This document shows, piece by piece, positions 44,277-56,053 of a DNA stretch of 64,000 nucleotides; positions within the stretch are counted from its first letter, which is position 1, and each line of letters begins with the position of its first letter. The stretch lies in the NCBI GenBank assembly GCA_016794565.1, contig JAEUHQ010000130.1, positions 1 through 64,000 on the forward strand. The letters are read 5' to 3'. The translations under genes and the position numbers were made by a program. Source of the stretch: Planctomycetota bacterium (GTDB lineage Bacteria > Planctomycetota > UBA1135 > UBA2386). The notes beneath the pieces were generated by a model that worked only from the letters and a program-made list of their open reading frames with translations, had not been told where the DNA came from and made no database searches.

Positions 44277-45727
44277 CGTGGCCGCAGGTCAGCGGGAAGC
44301 GAAGTCAGCGGCACGATCTTCCGGCCCGCGCCGACGATGCCGACCGCCCGTTCGTTCACGAGCACGGCGCCGCCGAGCGCGGCGACCTCGGACAGCGTGT
44401 CGAGCGCGGCACCGGCCAGGGTGGAACCGTCCGCACTGGCACGGAGCACGTTGCCGGCGACGATCGACTCGTTCCCTTCGAACGTGAGGCGCTCGCCCGC
44501 GCTCGCACAAAGATCGGGAGGCACGTCCTCGAGCAGGAGCACCGCGAAGTCCGAGCCATCCGGATGGACCCAGATCCGCACGGCGCGCAGCACCGAGCCG
44601 TCTGGCAGCATCACCTTCGTGCGCTCGTCGTCGATCTGCGGGTCGCGCCCGAACGCGTCGCGCGTCGTCACCGATCCGTCGACCACCGAGCGCGCCGTCA
44701 CCACCAGAGCGCGGCCGTCGTGCGCGAGCAGCAGGAGACCGCTGCCTTCGCCGCGCACCGGATCGTCTGCACTCCACGTGTCCCGTTCGATCGCGTCGTA
44801 CACGATCCGGACCACGACGATTCCGTTCGCTCCGGGCGCCGGATCCGGGCGCGGGCGCGGCTGCAGCGCCTCTTTCGGGACGGCCGCGACTTCGAACGAA
44901 GGCCGCATCGGCTGCGCAGCGACGCGGTGGCCGTCCTCCACGGGCACGCCTTTGCCCGGTTCGGAGTAGTAGCTGACGTACGGAGTGAGCAACGCGCTCA
45001 CGTCGTTCAGCGTGAACCCCGACAGCAAGGCACCCGTCACCGCTGGGCGCGCGACCCAGAAGAACGACTTGTCGGTCACGGTCTGCCGGTGCTTGCGCGC
45101 GATGCGCAGCTTCACTTCGACATGCGAACCATCCGGCGCCAGCTCGACGCTGCGCACGTCGCCGGTCTGCTGGCCGCGGTAGATCACCGCCGAACCGGGG
45201 CGCAGCCCGTGGTTCTCGGGCACCAGCACGCTCATCAGCAGGTCGCCGTGTTCGATCTCGTCGAGCACTTCGGGATCGGACGCAGGCGGCGGCTTCTCGC
45301 GACCGGCGAGCAGACTGCCGTCCGCGAGCGGCGAACCGCGCTCGCCCGGCGTCTGGAAGGTCACGTAGGAATCGCGGACGAGCGTGTCGAGGCCAGACGC
45401 ACCCGTGGTGATCCCGGCGAATCTCGGCGTGACGATCCAGAAAACGCTGTTCACGCACGCCTGCGCCGCGCCGATCGGATCGAGCAGCATGCCGACCGTC
45501 GCCTTGCGGCCGTCGCCAGCGATCGAGACCGAGCGAACGGTGCCGACCGAGACGCCGCGGTAGCGGACGTCGGCACCGGAGCGCAGCCCGCGAGCGTCGC
45601 GGAACTCGACTCGCACCGACAGGCCGGGCCGTTCGTCCTGGTTCTTCAGGATCCTGACGAACCACAGCGCGCAGAGAGCCGCAGCGAGCAGCGTCAGCAC
45701 GCCGATGGAATAACGAAGTCGGTGCAT
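44273..45727 (-). CDS. MCE (MlaD/PqiB-like) protein with degenerate trypsin-like domain
   Basis: In this 484-aa protein a membrane helix lies at ~8-27. MCE domain one lies at ~35-115 (VEFRDARGLRSGADVRYRG) and a second MCE-like region at ~150-260 (LVPENHGLRPGSAVIYRG). Residues ~305-475 resemble a trypsin/HtrA domain: GEGSGLLLLAHDGRALVVTA, SDFAVLLLED and GGAVLVNERAVGIV. The catalytic His and the GNSGG Ser are missing at the expected places, so a non-catalytic domain is inferred. It is the substrate-binding partner of the fused transporter. Confidence 0.82.
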   Translation of the reverse strand: MHRLRYSIGVLTLLAAALCALWFVRILKNQDERPGLSVRVEFRDARGLRSGADVRYRGVSVGTVRSVSIAGDGRKATVGMLLDPIGAAQACVNSVFWIVTPRFAGITTGASGLDTLVRDSYVTFQTPGERGSPLADGSLLAGREKPPPASDPEVLDEIEHGDLLMSVLVPENHGLRPGSAVIYRGQQTGDVRSVELAPDGSHVEVKLRIARKHRQTVTDKSFFWVARPAVTGALLSGFTLNDVSALLTPYVSYYSEPGKGVPVEDGHRVAAQPMRPSFEVAAVPKEALQPRPRPDPAPGANGIVVVRIVYDAIERDTWSADDPVRGEGSGLLLLAHDGRALVVTARSVVDGSVTTRDAFGRDPQIDDERTKVMLPDGSVLRAVRIWVHPDGSDFAVLLLEDVPPDLCASAGERLTFEGNESIVAGNVLRASADGSTLAGAALDTLSEVAALGGAVLVNERAVGIVGAGRKIVPLTSLPADLRPR

Positions 45728-45769
45728 CGTGGTCCTCGCGGTGGGCGGATCGTGGCCGCGAGGAGCCCG

Positions 45770-48524
<2,755 letters not shown>

Positions 48525-48601
48525 GGAAGTCAGGCGGCAATCGGCGAAGAACGTCGGCTCACGATCGGCAACCCGGGAAGCACCGCGTCGGGAGCCACGC
48601 G

Positions 48602-49696
48602 TCAGGACCCGCTGATGGGCATGACGACGTAGGTGAACGACTCGCCGAGCGTGAACTTCGCCGGCATCGAGTCGTCCGACATGTCGAGGCGGATCTGGTC
48701 GAGCTTGCAGACTCGCAACGCTTCGAGAATGTAGTCGGGGTTGAAGTTGATCGAACCGCCGGCGCCTTTCACCACCGCCTGGATGGCGACGTCGGCGCGG
48801 CCGCGGGCAGAACTCTCGGCCGTCATCCGCAGCTGGTCGTCGGCGACCTCGAAGCGCACCATGCGCATGTCGTTCGAGGAGAGGATCGCGGCGCGGCGCA
48901 GAGCGCCTTCGAGCAGCGACTTGGCGACTTCGACCGTCGTGTCGGCCGACTTCGGCAGCACACCTTCGTAGTCTGGGAAGCGCGTCTCGAGGAGCTGGCT
49001 CACCAGCTGGGTCGAACCGACGGCGAACGTGATCTGCTTGTCGCCGACTTCGATGCGCAGCATTTCCTTGCTGCCTTCGGCCAGAGCGCGGCTCAGGGTG
49101 TGCAGAGCCCGAAGCGGAACGACCGTCTTGAACTCGACCTTCGTGTCGAGGTTCTCGTAGCTGATCGCAAGGCGCCGGCCGTCGGTCGCCACGAGGCGCA
49201 GGCAGCCCGCTGCGCAGTCGAGGAGCACACCGTTGATCGCATAGCGGGTCTCCTCCCGCGCCGCCGCGAACACCGTTTCCTGGATCATCCGCAGCATCGC
49301 ACCCGCCGCGATCTCGACCTTCCTGCCCGCCTTGCTCTGCGCTTCCTCGGGGTACTGCTCAGGATCCTCGCCGAGGAGCACGAACGAGCCGCCGCCGCTC
49401 TCGATGCGGCAGCGTTGTTCGCTGCTGTCGAGCGTCACGGTCGGCTCGCTGAGCTCACGAAGGAGCGCTGCGGTCTCACGGGCGGGCAGCAGCGCCGTCC
49501 CCTTCTTCGACACCTTCACCGAGTCGAGCTGCACCCGTGCCGCCATCTCGAGGTCCGTGGCGAACAACGTGATGCCTTCGCTGTCGGCCCGGAGCAGGAG
49601 GTTCTGCAGGATGGGCTTCGTGGTCTTCACCGGAACGACGGACGAAACGACGGTGACGGCTTCTTGCAGCGCGTTGCGGTCGCAGAGGATCTTCAT
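48602..49696 (-). CDS. dnaN: DNA polymerase III beta sliding clamp
   Basis: This 364-aa protein has the three-domain clamp length and the conserved segments KPILQNLLLRAD, GGGSFVLLGEDPEQYP, ATDGRRLAISYEN and the C-terminal YVVMPISGS (clamp consensus MPMRL). The ATG is at 49696. It lies beside the candidate origin and dnaA. Confidence 0.95.
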   Translation of the reverse strand: MKILCDRNALQEAVTVVSSVVPVKTTKPILQNLLLRADSEGITLFATDLEMAARVQLDSVKVSKKGTALLPARETAALLRELSEPTVTLDSSEQRCRIESGGGSFVLLGEDPEQYPEEAQSKAGRKVEIAAGAMLRMIQETVFAAAREETRYAINGVLLDCAAGCLRLVATDGRRLAISYENLDTKVEFKTVVPLRALHTLSRALAEGSKEMLRIEVGDKQITFAVGSTQLVSQLLETRFPDYEGVLPKSADTTVEVAKSLLEGALRRAAILSSNDMRMVRFEVADDQLRMTAESSARGRADVAIQAVVKGAGGSINFNPDYILEALRVCKLDQIRLDMSDDSMPAKFTLGESFTYVVMPISGS

Positions 49697-49773
49697 CGTA
49701 CGGTGCTTGCGGGCTTCGAAGGTGCGGGTGCCGGGTGTGTTGGCTCGAGCGCGCGAGACGGGAGATCTTCAGT

Positions 49774-49792
49774 GAGAGAGAAGTACTCTCTC
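49774..49792. repeat. Hairpin in the candidate origin
   Basis: GAGAGAG (49774-49780) and CTCTCTC (49786-49792) form a perfect 7-bp stem with a 5-nt loop. Confidence 0.7.
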
Positions 49793-49818
49793 GTCACCGT
49801 CATCCGTTCCGTCGCGAG

Positions 49819-49827
49819 TGTGCATAG
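49819..49827 (-). promoter_or_regulatory. DnaA-box-like 9-mer
   Basis: On the minus strand the sequence is CTATGCACA, 8 of 9 to TTATGCACA. It is the best match in the candidate origin. Confidence 0.5.
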
Positions 49828-49916
49828 GTTAGCGATGGATCGGCGCCATCGAAGCAAGAAAGCCGGCTCCAGGGCGGTTCACGGGCCGGGAGAAACGGTC
49901 GGAAGAAGCAGTGCAT

Positions 49917-49925
49917 GGATCCACA
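49917..49925 (+). promoter_or_regulatory. DnaA-box-like 9-mer
   Basis: GGATCCACA, 7 of 9 to TTATCCACA, with the conserved ATCCACA core. Confidence 0.4.
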
Positions 49926-50021
49926 TCTTCGACGTCCGGCGACGGCGAGGAGGACGGCTCGAAGATCGTCGGGAGACATCCCGACAAGGCTCCGCAGAAG
50001 CTCCAGACATCACTCCCCGGC

Positions 50022-50030
50022 TGTGCACAG
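50022..50030 (+). promoter_or_regulatory. DnaA-box-like 9-mer
   Basis: TGTGCACAG, about 7 of 9 on either strand to the DnaA box; it sits in a 12-bp palindrome. Confidence 0.35.
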
Positions 50031-50153
50031 GTTTCGTGACGGCCCTGTCTCCCGCCGGTGCCACGCCAGCGCGGTTCGCGGACCCAGTCGTCAAAAGAAT
50101 GCGCGGACGAACACGATGCCGGTCGTCGCCCTTCCGAAACCGCGGGGCCGCGA

Positions 50154-51647
50154 TCAGGTCCGGAACGAGCGCGTCAGCAGACGGTTGCTGAGACCGTCGA
50201 GCAGTTCCTTGAACAGCCGATCCGTCTTGGAGCGATCCTGGATCTTCGTGACCGCGTAGAGAACCGTCGTGTGGTCGCGGTTGCCGAAGATGCGGCCGAC
50301 GTCCTCGAGCGAGTTCTCGGTGTGCTCACGGATCAGGAACATCGCGATCTGACGGGGCAAGCTGACGGTCTGTGTGCGGCCCTTGCCGGTGAGTTCGCGG
50401 GCAGTGATCGCGAATTCGCCGGTCACGAGCGCCATCACGTCGTCGACGGACACCTGTTGGTGCAACACCGGCATGCCGCGCATGCTCGTTTCGGCTAGGG
50501 CGAGCGTGATCGGTTGTTCCGTGATCGCGGCGATGCCGACGACCTTGATCACCGCGCCTTCGAGTTCGCGGATGTTCGCGGTCACGCGTTCGGCGAGGAA
50601 CGACACCACGTCCTCCGGGAGGTCGGCGCCGCGGCCCTCGGCCTTCCGTCGCACGATGGCCTTGCGCGTCTCGAAGCAAGGCGCTTCGACTTCGGCGACC
50701 AGGCCCCACTTGAAGCGCGAGACCAACCGTTCCTGGATCGTCGGGATCTCGATCGGCGTGCGATCGGACGACAGCACGATCTGCTTCTGGGCGTCGTAGA
50801 GCGTGTTGAACGTGTGGAAGAACTCGTCCTGCGTCTTCTCGCGATTCGCGAGGAACTGCACGTCGTCGATCACCAGCACGTCGGCCGAACGGTAGAAGTC
50901 GCGGAAGACGTCGAGCTTCTGGTTCTGGATCGCGTGGATGAACGCGTTCGTGAAGTCCTCGCAGCTGAGATAGACGACCCGCGCGCTCGGATCGCGTCGC
51001 AGGATCGTGTGGCAGATCGCCTGCAGCAGGTGCGACTTGCCGAGGCCGACGTTGCCGTGCACGAAGAGCGGGTTGTAGGCGCAGCCCGGGTTCTCACCGA
51101 TCGCGAGCGCCGAAGCGTGCGCGAGCCGGTTGCACGAACCGACGACGAACTTGTCGAACGTGTAGTTCGGGTTGAGCGGGTTGGTTGCGCGACGCAGGGC
51201 GCCCGGTGCAACGCTCGCTCCTGCTGCAGCCGCGGTCACGGGGACCGGCGCGGCGACGTCGTTGAGGCGGATCACTCGTTCGATCTCCTCGGCGGCACCG
51301 AGGCGCACAGGCTCGCCGCGGCCGAGGGCCGCCCCGAGGCCGGTGGCGCGGAATCCATCGAACCCGTCTTCTTCGCGGTTCGACAGGACGAGTCGGCGAC
51401 GCGGCTCGCCGAGCGCGCCGACGGCCTCCTGGAGGAGCGACAGGTAGTTGCGCTGGAGCCAGTCGCGCACGAACTGGCTCGTGACCGAGAGATCGATCTC
51501 CCGGTCGTCGATGCGGCGCACGTTCATCGTGCGGAACCAGGTCTCCAACTGCTCCGGCCGCACACGCGGGCCGAGATACTGCAGGACGACCCGCAGCACT
51601 TCCTTCTCATCGAGCGGTTGCGACTCTGGCGTGTGGGCATCCACCAT
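50154..51647 (-). CDS. dnaA: Chromosomal replication initiator
   Basis: This is a 497-aa protein. Domain I is N-terminal (LETWFRTMNVRRIDDREI). The AAA+ domain has Walker A FVHGNVGLGKSHL and Walker B VLVIDDVQFLANREKTQDEF, with LVSRFKWGLVAEVEAP as the sensor region. The C-terminal duplex-binding HTH is SLEDVGRIFGNRDHTTVLYAV. ATG 51647 was chosen because it matches the family start and leaves the upstream gap free. The DnaA signature is complete. Confidence 0.96.
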   Translation of the reverse strand: MVDAHTPESQPLDEKEVLRVVLQYLGPRVRPEQLETWFRTMNVRRIDDREIDLSVTSQFVRDWLQRNYLSLLQEAVGALGEPRRRLVLSNREEDGFDGFRATGLGAALGRGEPVRLGAAEEIERVIRLNDVAAPVPVTAAAAGASVAPGALRRATNPLNPNYTFDKFVVGSCNRLAHASALAIGENPGCAYNPLFVHGNVGLGKSHLLQAICHTILRRDPSARVVYLSCEDFTNAFIHAIQNQKLDVFRDFYRSADVLVIDDVQFLANREKTQDEFFHTFNTLYDAQKQIVLSSDRTPIEIPTIQERLVSRFKWGLVAEVEAPCFETRKAIVRRKAEGRGADLPEDVVSFLAERVTANIRELEGAVIKVVGIAAITEQPITLALAETSMRGMPVLHQQVSVDDVMALVTGEFAITARELTGKGRTQTVSLPRQIAMFLIREHTENSLEDVGRIFGNRDHTTVLYAVTKIQDRSKTDRLFKELLDGLSNRLLTRSFRT

Positions 51648-52145
51648 GGGTCTAGGGTGCAAGGACAGGGTTGCCGGAAACGGGTGGGACGAGGGACTAC
51701 GAGACGACACCGCTGGCGAGGGCGCCAGAGGCGAGTACGGACGGGTGGCGAGGAACAGCTCGGCTGTTCACCGAACGGTTCACGAAGTTGGTGGCAACAC
51801 CTCGGAGGGTGGCTCCGAGAGCGAAGGTGCGACGCGACCGCGATCGGTCGGGGAACACCCGGGACGAGTGACTGGCTCGACGGACTCTGAGTGGCTGAGA
51901 CCGAGTGCTGACTCGGACTCGGAAGGCAGGCTCTGGAGAGAACCACGGTTAGGCGGCCGGGGTGCGCTCCTCTCTGACGCGAGTTTTCCTTAGCGATCGC
52001 GGCGACGCTTGTGAAGAGCACACGCACAACTTTGCTCGCGAAAAAAATCGGCGACGAAGATGTCCCTCGCGACGTCGCTCGCACGCGCACGATGCGACAA
52101 CGACTTGGAATCGTCGAGTCGTCGTCGTCGCCGCGCGTGACGCGC
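51648..52145. other. Intergenic region upstream of dnaA
   Basis: This 498-bp gap separates the cysteine desulfurase stop from the dnaA start. It holds a GCGATCGC palindrome at 51993-52000, a run of seven A at 52041-52047, and scattered GTTCAC words but no good DnaA boxes. It should contain the dnaA promoter. I see no convincing gene or RNA. Confidence 0.5.
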
Positions 52146-53279
52146 TCACATTTTTTTTTGCAGACGCTGCACGACCTGCGCCGCGCGCGCACCTGCATCG
52201 TGCATCGAGCCGCGAGCCTCGTCGCCGCTGAAGCTGAACCGCACGCACGCTCGGGCGAGAGCATCGTCGAGTCCGATCGCGCGCAGGATGCGAGGCGGAG
52301 TCGGTGCGCCGGACGAGCACGCGCTGCCGTGCGACGCGTGAACACCGGCGAGATCGAGAGCCGGCAGGAGGTTGCGACCATCGACGCCGCGGAACGCGAT
52401 CATCACGGTGTTCGGCACGCTGTTCGCTTCTGGTGTCAAGACTTCGTGGTCGACCACCAGGGTGCGCAGTCCCGTCAGGAACTCGGATCGCACGGCGCGC
52501 ATGGTGCCGACGCGGTCGTCGCGATGCGCGACCGCGCGCTCGATCGCGAGTGCGTTGGCGAGAGCGAGCGCCGGGCTCTGGGTGCCCGGTCGCAGTCCGT
52601 GCTCCTGCGCTCCGCCGCGCAGCATCGGTCGAAGACCGTGCTGCAACCCACGACCCGCGAGCACTCCGTGTCCGCGGATGCCGAAGGCCTTGTGCGGCGA
52701 CAGGGCGACGATCGCTCCCGATGCCACGACAGGGCCGAGGTCGAGCCGACCGAGGCTCTGGGCGGCGTCGACGAAGAGCGGAACGCCGAGCTCGCGGGCG
52801 AGACTGGCCGCATCGGCCACGGGCTGGACGGTGCCCAGTTCGCTCTGGGCGTGGACCAGGGCCACGAGTCCGACCCGGGTGCCGGGCGTCGCGACTGCGG
52901 TGATGCCCGAGCGGTCGACGGCCATGAGCGCGGTGCCGCGTTCGAGCGCCGGCTCGTACACCGCCGGGTGTTCGGCGGGTGAGAGCAGGACGGGCAGGGA
53001 GCGATCGCCGAGTCCAGTGATCGCGAGGTTGGCAGCTTCCGTGCCACCGCTGGTGAACAGCACGTCCGCGGCCACCAGTCCGAGCGCCGCGGCGATCCGC
53101 TCGCGCGCCTGCTCCAGCACCGCTCGCGCTCGCCGACCGGGTGCGTGCACGCTCGCCGGATTCGCCGGGTGCTCGCTCTCCGTGGCGACGAACAGTTCGA
53201 GCACCTCCTCGTTCACACGGCTCCCGGCGTTGAAGTCGCAGAACCACGTCGGCTGCCACGAGCTTCCGATTGCGCTCAC
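52146..53279 (-). CDS. Cysteine desulfurase (NifS/IscS-like)
   Basis: This 377-aa PLP enzyme releases sulfur from cysteine. TSGGTEAANLA, a substrate-side HAQSELGTVQP, the PLP lysine in LSPHKAFGIRGHG and the active-site Cys loop HGSACSSG are all present. The GTG start overlaps the bshA stop by GTGA, so the two are coupled. Nine consecutive A near the 3' end encode the final QKKM. It may supply sulfur for Fe-S clusters or thiolation. Confidence 0.93.
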   Translation of the reverse strand: MSAIGSSWQPTWFCDFNAGSRVNEEVLELFVATESEHPANPASVHAPGRRARAVLEQARERIAAALGLVAADVLFTSGGTEAANLAITGLGDRSLPVLLSPAEHPAVYEPALERGTALMAVDRSGITAVATPGTRVGLVALVHAQSELGTVQPVADAASLARELGVPLFVDAAQSLGRLDLGPVVASGAIVALSPHKAFGIRGHGVLAGRGLQHGLRPMLRGGAQEHGLRPGTQSPALALANALAIERAVAHRDDRVGTMRAVRSEFLTGLRTLVVDHEVLTPEANSVPNTVMIAFRGVDGRNLLPALDLAGVHASHGSACSSGAPTPPRILRAIGLDDALARACVRFSFSGDEARGSMHDAGARAAQVVQRLQKKM

Positions 53280-54379
53280 TTCAGCACACGCTCGTAGAGA
53301 TCGACGTATCGTGCAACGATCGCGTCGGTCGCGAACTGCTCCACGGCCCGTCGCCTCGCTGCTGCCGCGAGCGAGGTGTGCTTGCCACTGTCGGTGAGAA
53401 TCTGCAGAGCAGCGCGGGCGAGTGCGTGCGGGTCACCGAACGGAGCGAGCAGCCCTGTGTCGCCGAGCACCTCCCCGACGCCCCCGACCGCGGTGCTGAC
53501 GCAAGGGACGCCGCAGCTCATCGCCTCGAGCATCGAGAGGCCGAAGCTCTCCGTCTCCGACGCGGACAGGAAGAGATCCGCCTTGGGCAGAACGTCCTCG
53601 ATGTGATCGCTGACGCCGAGGTGCTCGACGCGGCCGCTGCAACCCAGGTCCGCAGCAACCGCGAGTGCGTGTTCACGATCCGGTCCGTCGCCGACGAGCA
53701 GGAGCCGCGCCGGGATCTCCTGTGCGACGAGCGCGAAGGCCCGCACGACATCGGCGATCCGCTTCACGGGGCGGAAGTTCGACGAGTGCACGAGAATGCG
53801 CTCGCCGTCGGCGCGCTGGTGCCAGCGCGGAGATCCGTCCGGCTTGAAGCGCTCGGTGTCGACGAAGTTGGCGATGACCTCGACGTCCTTGCGCACGCCG
53901 AAGACGAGATGCGTCTCGTCGGCAAGGTAGCGACTCACTGCCGTGATCGCGTCGGACTGCTCGAGCGCGAAGCGGGTCGGCCGCAGGTAGGCCCGGTCGG
54001 CACCGACGACCGTGATGTCGGTGCCGTGCAGTGTCGTCACGAACTTCAGGCAGCCGCCGCACATGCTGCGCGCGAGGAAGGCACTCACCGCGTGCGGGAT
54101 CGCGTAGTGCACGTGGAAGAGGTCGACCCTCGCCTCTTCGCGGACCTCGAGCATGCGCGTCGCGAGCGCGAGATCGTACGGCGGGTAGCGGAACAGCGGG
54201 TATGCCGACACCGCGACCTGGTGGAACTGCAGTCCCGGCGTACCGCGGCGCAGTCGGCTCGGCCGGTCGTAGCTGATGAGGTGGACCTGATGGCCTCGCT
54301 TCGCCAGCGCGTGCGCCATCTCGGTCGCGATCACTCCACTGCCGCCGACGGTCGGGTAGCAAACGATGCCGATGCGCAT
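53276..54379 (-). CDS. bshA: N-acetyl-alpha-glucosaminyl-L-malate synthase
   Basis: This 367-aa GT4 glycosyltransferase joins GlcNAc from UDP-GlcNAc to L-malate, the first bacillithiol step. The N-terminus GIVCYPTVGGSGVIATEMAHAL, VTTLHGTDITVVG, IANFVDTERFKPD, VHSSNFRPVKR and SESFGLSMLEAMSCGVP-type block (ETESFGLSMLEAMSCG) match BshA closely. It is coupled to the cysteine desulfurase gene. bshB and bshC follow at 56054-58323. Confidence 0.93.
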   Translation of the reverse strand: MRIGIVCYPTVGGSGVIATEMAHALAKRGHQVHLISYDRPSRLRRGTPGLQFHQVAVSAYPLFRYPPYDLALATRMLEVREEARVDLFHVHYAIPHAVSAFLARSMCGGCLKFVTTLHGTDITVVGADRAYLRPTRFALEQSDAITAVSRYLADETHLVFGVRKDVEVIANFVDTERFKPDGSPRWHQRADGERILVHSSNFRPVKRIADVVRAFALVAQEIPARLLLVGDGPDREHALAVAADLGCSGRVEHLGVSDHIEDVLPKADLFLSASETESFGLSMLEAMSCGVPCVSTAVGGVGEVLGDTGLLAPFGDPHALARAALQILTDSGKHTSLAAAARRRAVEQFATDAIVARYVDLYERVLK

Positions 54380-54385
54380 CGCGAC

Positions 54386-54391
54386 ATCCTA
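54386..54391 (-). promoter_or_regulatory. TANNNT -10-like box (TAGGAT)
   Basis: On the minus strand TAGGAT ends 6 nt before the bshA ATG, with no ribosome site between. Confidence 0.4.
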
Positions 54392-54408
54392 ACGGCGCAG
54401 CCCGTGCG

Positions 54409-55011
54409 TCAGCGATCGTCGGCCGCGAGGGCCACGGGCAGCTCGATGGCGAGCAGCAACGTGCCACGCTCGTCTGCGTCGGTCCGGCACGTGCCCTTCA
54501 TGTCCGCCACGAACTCGAGCAGCGTCGCCGTGCGGGCGTCGAGATCCGAGTCCGACTCTTCGCCGTGGCTCTCCATCTCGAACACGATGGTGTCGCCTTC
54601 GCGCCGGGTCACCACCGCCAGTTCACCGCCAGGTTCGAGGTGGCCGATGCCGACGCCGAGCGCCCGCTGCACCGCGAACGTCAGCTGGCCCGGATTGCAC
54701 GCGACCCGCGGCAGCCCGGGCGCGAGCCGCTGCCGCACGACGAGAGGCATGTCGACCGCCGCGATGCACGAACGCACTGCCTGGTCGACGATGTGGTTCA
54801 GATCCGCGTCGTCGGCCTGCACGACGTTGTCGAGGAGCGATCCGACGAGCTGCTGCAGCTCCGCGGTCTCGTTGTCGATCTCCTCGGCGGTGAGGAAGGT
54901 CGTGGCGCCCTCGTCCATGTGCTGGACGTCGGCGGCATGTGCCTCGATGCGACCGAGGCATTGGCCGAGCAGCGTCGTGATCCGATCCAGGTTCCGCTCG
55001 CTGCCGTGCAT
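54409..55011 (-). CDS. Histidine-kinase-like ATPase domain protein, degenerate
   Basis: In this 200-aa protein the layout resembles the dimerisation plus HATPase part of a histidine kinase (helical ~1-65, DDADLNHIVDQAVR, NPGQLTFAVQRALGVGI, GGELAVVTRREGDTIVFEM, LLLAIELPVA). The N and G boxes are weak: there is no clear HxxxN or DxGxG motif. It has no receiver or sensor. It lies between bshA and parA. The function is uncertain. Confidence 0.65.
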   Translation of the reverse strand: MHGSERNLDRITTLLGQCLGRIEAHAADVQHMDEGATTFLTAEEIDNETAELQQLVGSLLDNVVQADDADLNHIVDQAVRSCIAAVDMPLVVRQRLAPGLPRVACNPGQLTFAVQRALGVGIGHLEPGGELAVVTRREGDTIVFEMESHGEESDSDLDARTATLLEFVADMKGTCRTDADERGTLLLAIELPVALAADDR

Positions 55012-55098
55012 CGCGACGGCTATCGACCGACATGCGGCGTGACATGAGGGTTGCCCCTGAGCCGATGTCGCGGTCCGAGACCGGGGACGCGACGCGCT

Positions 55099-55995
55099 TC
55101 AGGCGCCGGCTTCGAGTTCCCCTTCGCGTGGGGCTTCCGTCGCCGAACCGGTCGCCGAACCGGGCGGCGGCGCGGACGGCTCGGCCGGCGCCGGAGCTTC
55201 GATCGCGGCGGCGGGCGCCGGCGTGGTCGCGCCGATCATCACGAGGAACTCGTTGCAGAACGCCTCGTAGTCGCGCGCGCCGTTGCTGTCGGGTGCGTGC
55301 TCGAAGATCGTGCGACCGAAGCTCGGCGCCTCGGCGAGCTTCACGTTGTTGCGGATGCGGGTCTTCGTGAGGATCGAACCGAAGTGCGCGTCGATCTCGC
55401 GCAGGACCTCGGTGCTCAGATTGGTGCGCGCGTCGACCATGCAAGGCAGGACGCAGGCGATCTTCACCGCCGGGTTGAGGCGCTTCTGGACGAGCTGGAT
55501 CACTTCGAGCAGCTTCGCCATGCCCTGCAGGGACAAGTACTCGGCCTGCATCGGGATCACGACGAAGTCGGCGGCGACGAGCGCGTTCGCACTCAGCACG
55601 CCGAGCGACGGAGGGCAGTCGAACAGCACGTAGTCGAAGTCCGGCGCGTCGGGGAACGCCTCGAGCGCCTCGCGCAGGATCGTCTCGCGGCCGATCCTGT
55701 TCGCGAGCACCTGCTCGACACCGGCGAGCGACGTGTCGCTCGGCACGACGAAGAGGTTCGGCTGTCCGGTCGCCTGCACGAGGTCCTTCAACGGCGTGTC
55801 CTCGACGAGCAGGCTCGTGAGCGTGTTGCTCTCGAGATCCGGACGCTTGTCGACGTGCACCGTGAGGTTCGCCTGCGGGTCCATGTCGAGCAGCAAGACG
55901 CGATTGCCCTTGTGCGCGAGCGCGGCGCCGAGGTTGACGGTGGTCGTGGTCTTGCCGACGCCGCCTTTCTGATTGATGACCGCGATGCGCTTCAT
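55099..55995 (-). CDS. parA: ParA/Soj chromosome partitioning ATPase
   Basis: This 298-aa protein has the deviant Walker A KGGVGKTTTTVNLG (~9-22), Walker A' LLLDMDPQANLT and Walker B FDCPPSLG. The C-terminal 45 residues are a Pro/Ala/Glu extension. ATG 55995 has a GGGAGG ribosome site, and the usual MKRIAVINQKGGVGKTT start fixes it. It sits near dnaA, as chromosomal ParA often does. parB is not in the window. Confidence 0.94.
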   Translation of the reverse strand: MKRIAVINQKGGVGKTTTTVNLGAALAHKGNRVLLLDMDPQANLTVHVDKRPDLESNTLTSLLVEDTPLKDLVQATGQPNLFVVPSDTSLAGVEQVLANRIGRETILREALEAFPDAPDFDYVLFDCPPSLGVLSANALVAADFVVIPMQAEYLSLQGMAKLLEVIQLVQKRLNPAVKIACVLPCMVDARTNLSTEVLREIDAHFGSILTKTRIRNNVKLAEAPSFGRTIFEHAPDSNGARDYEAFCNEFLVMIGATTPAPAAAIEAPAPAEPSAPPPGSATGSATEAPREGELEAGA

Positions 55996-56053
55996 GGGTG
56001 CAGAACCTCCCCGCGGATGGTGCTGCCGCACATGGCCCCGCGCGAGGGTTTTC

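Larger units (their letters stand above)
49697..50153. other. oriC: Candidate replication origin (dnaN-dnaA gap)
   Basis: This 457-bp gap lies between dnaN and dnaA. It holds a hairpin (49774-49792) and at least three DnaA-box-like 9-mers (49819-49827, 49917-49925, 50022-50030). No convincing gene lies in it. Location beside dnaA and dnaN is the usual oriC setting. AT-rich unwinding is not striking, so the exact origin is a hypothesis. Confidence 0.55.

Noticed and set aside
51648..52145. DnaA boxes upstream of dnaA
   Set aside because: Only weak GTTCAC words were found, none better than 6 of 9. The dnaN-dnaA gap is a better origin candidate.
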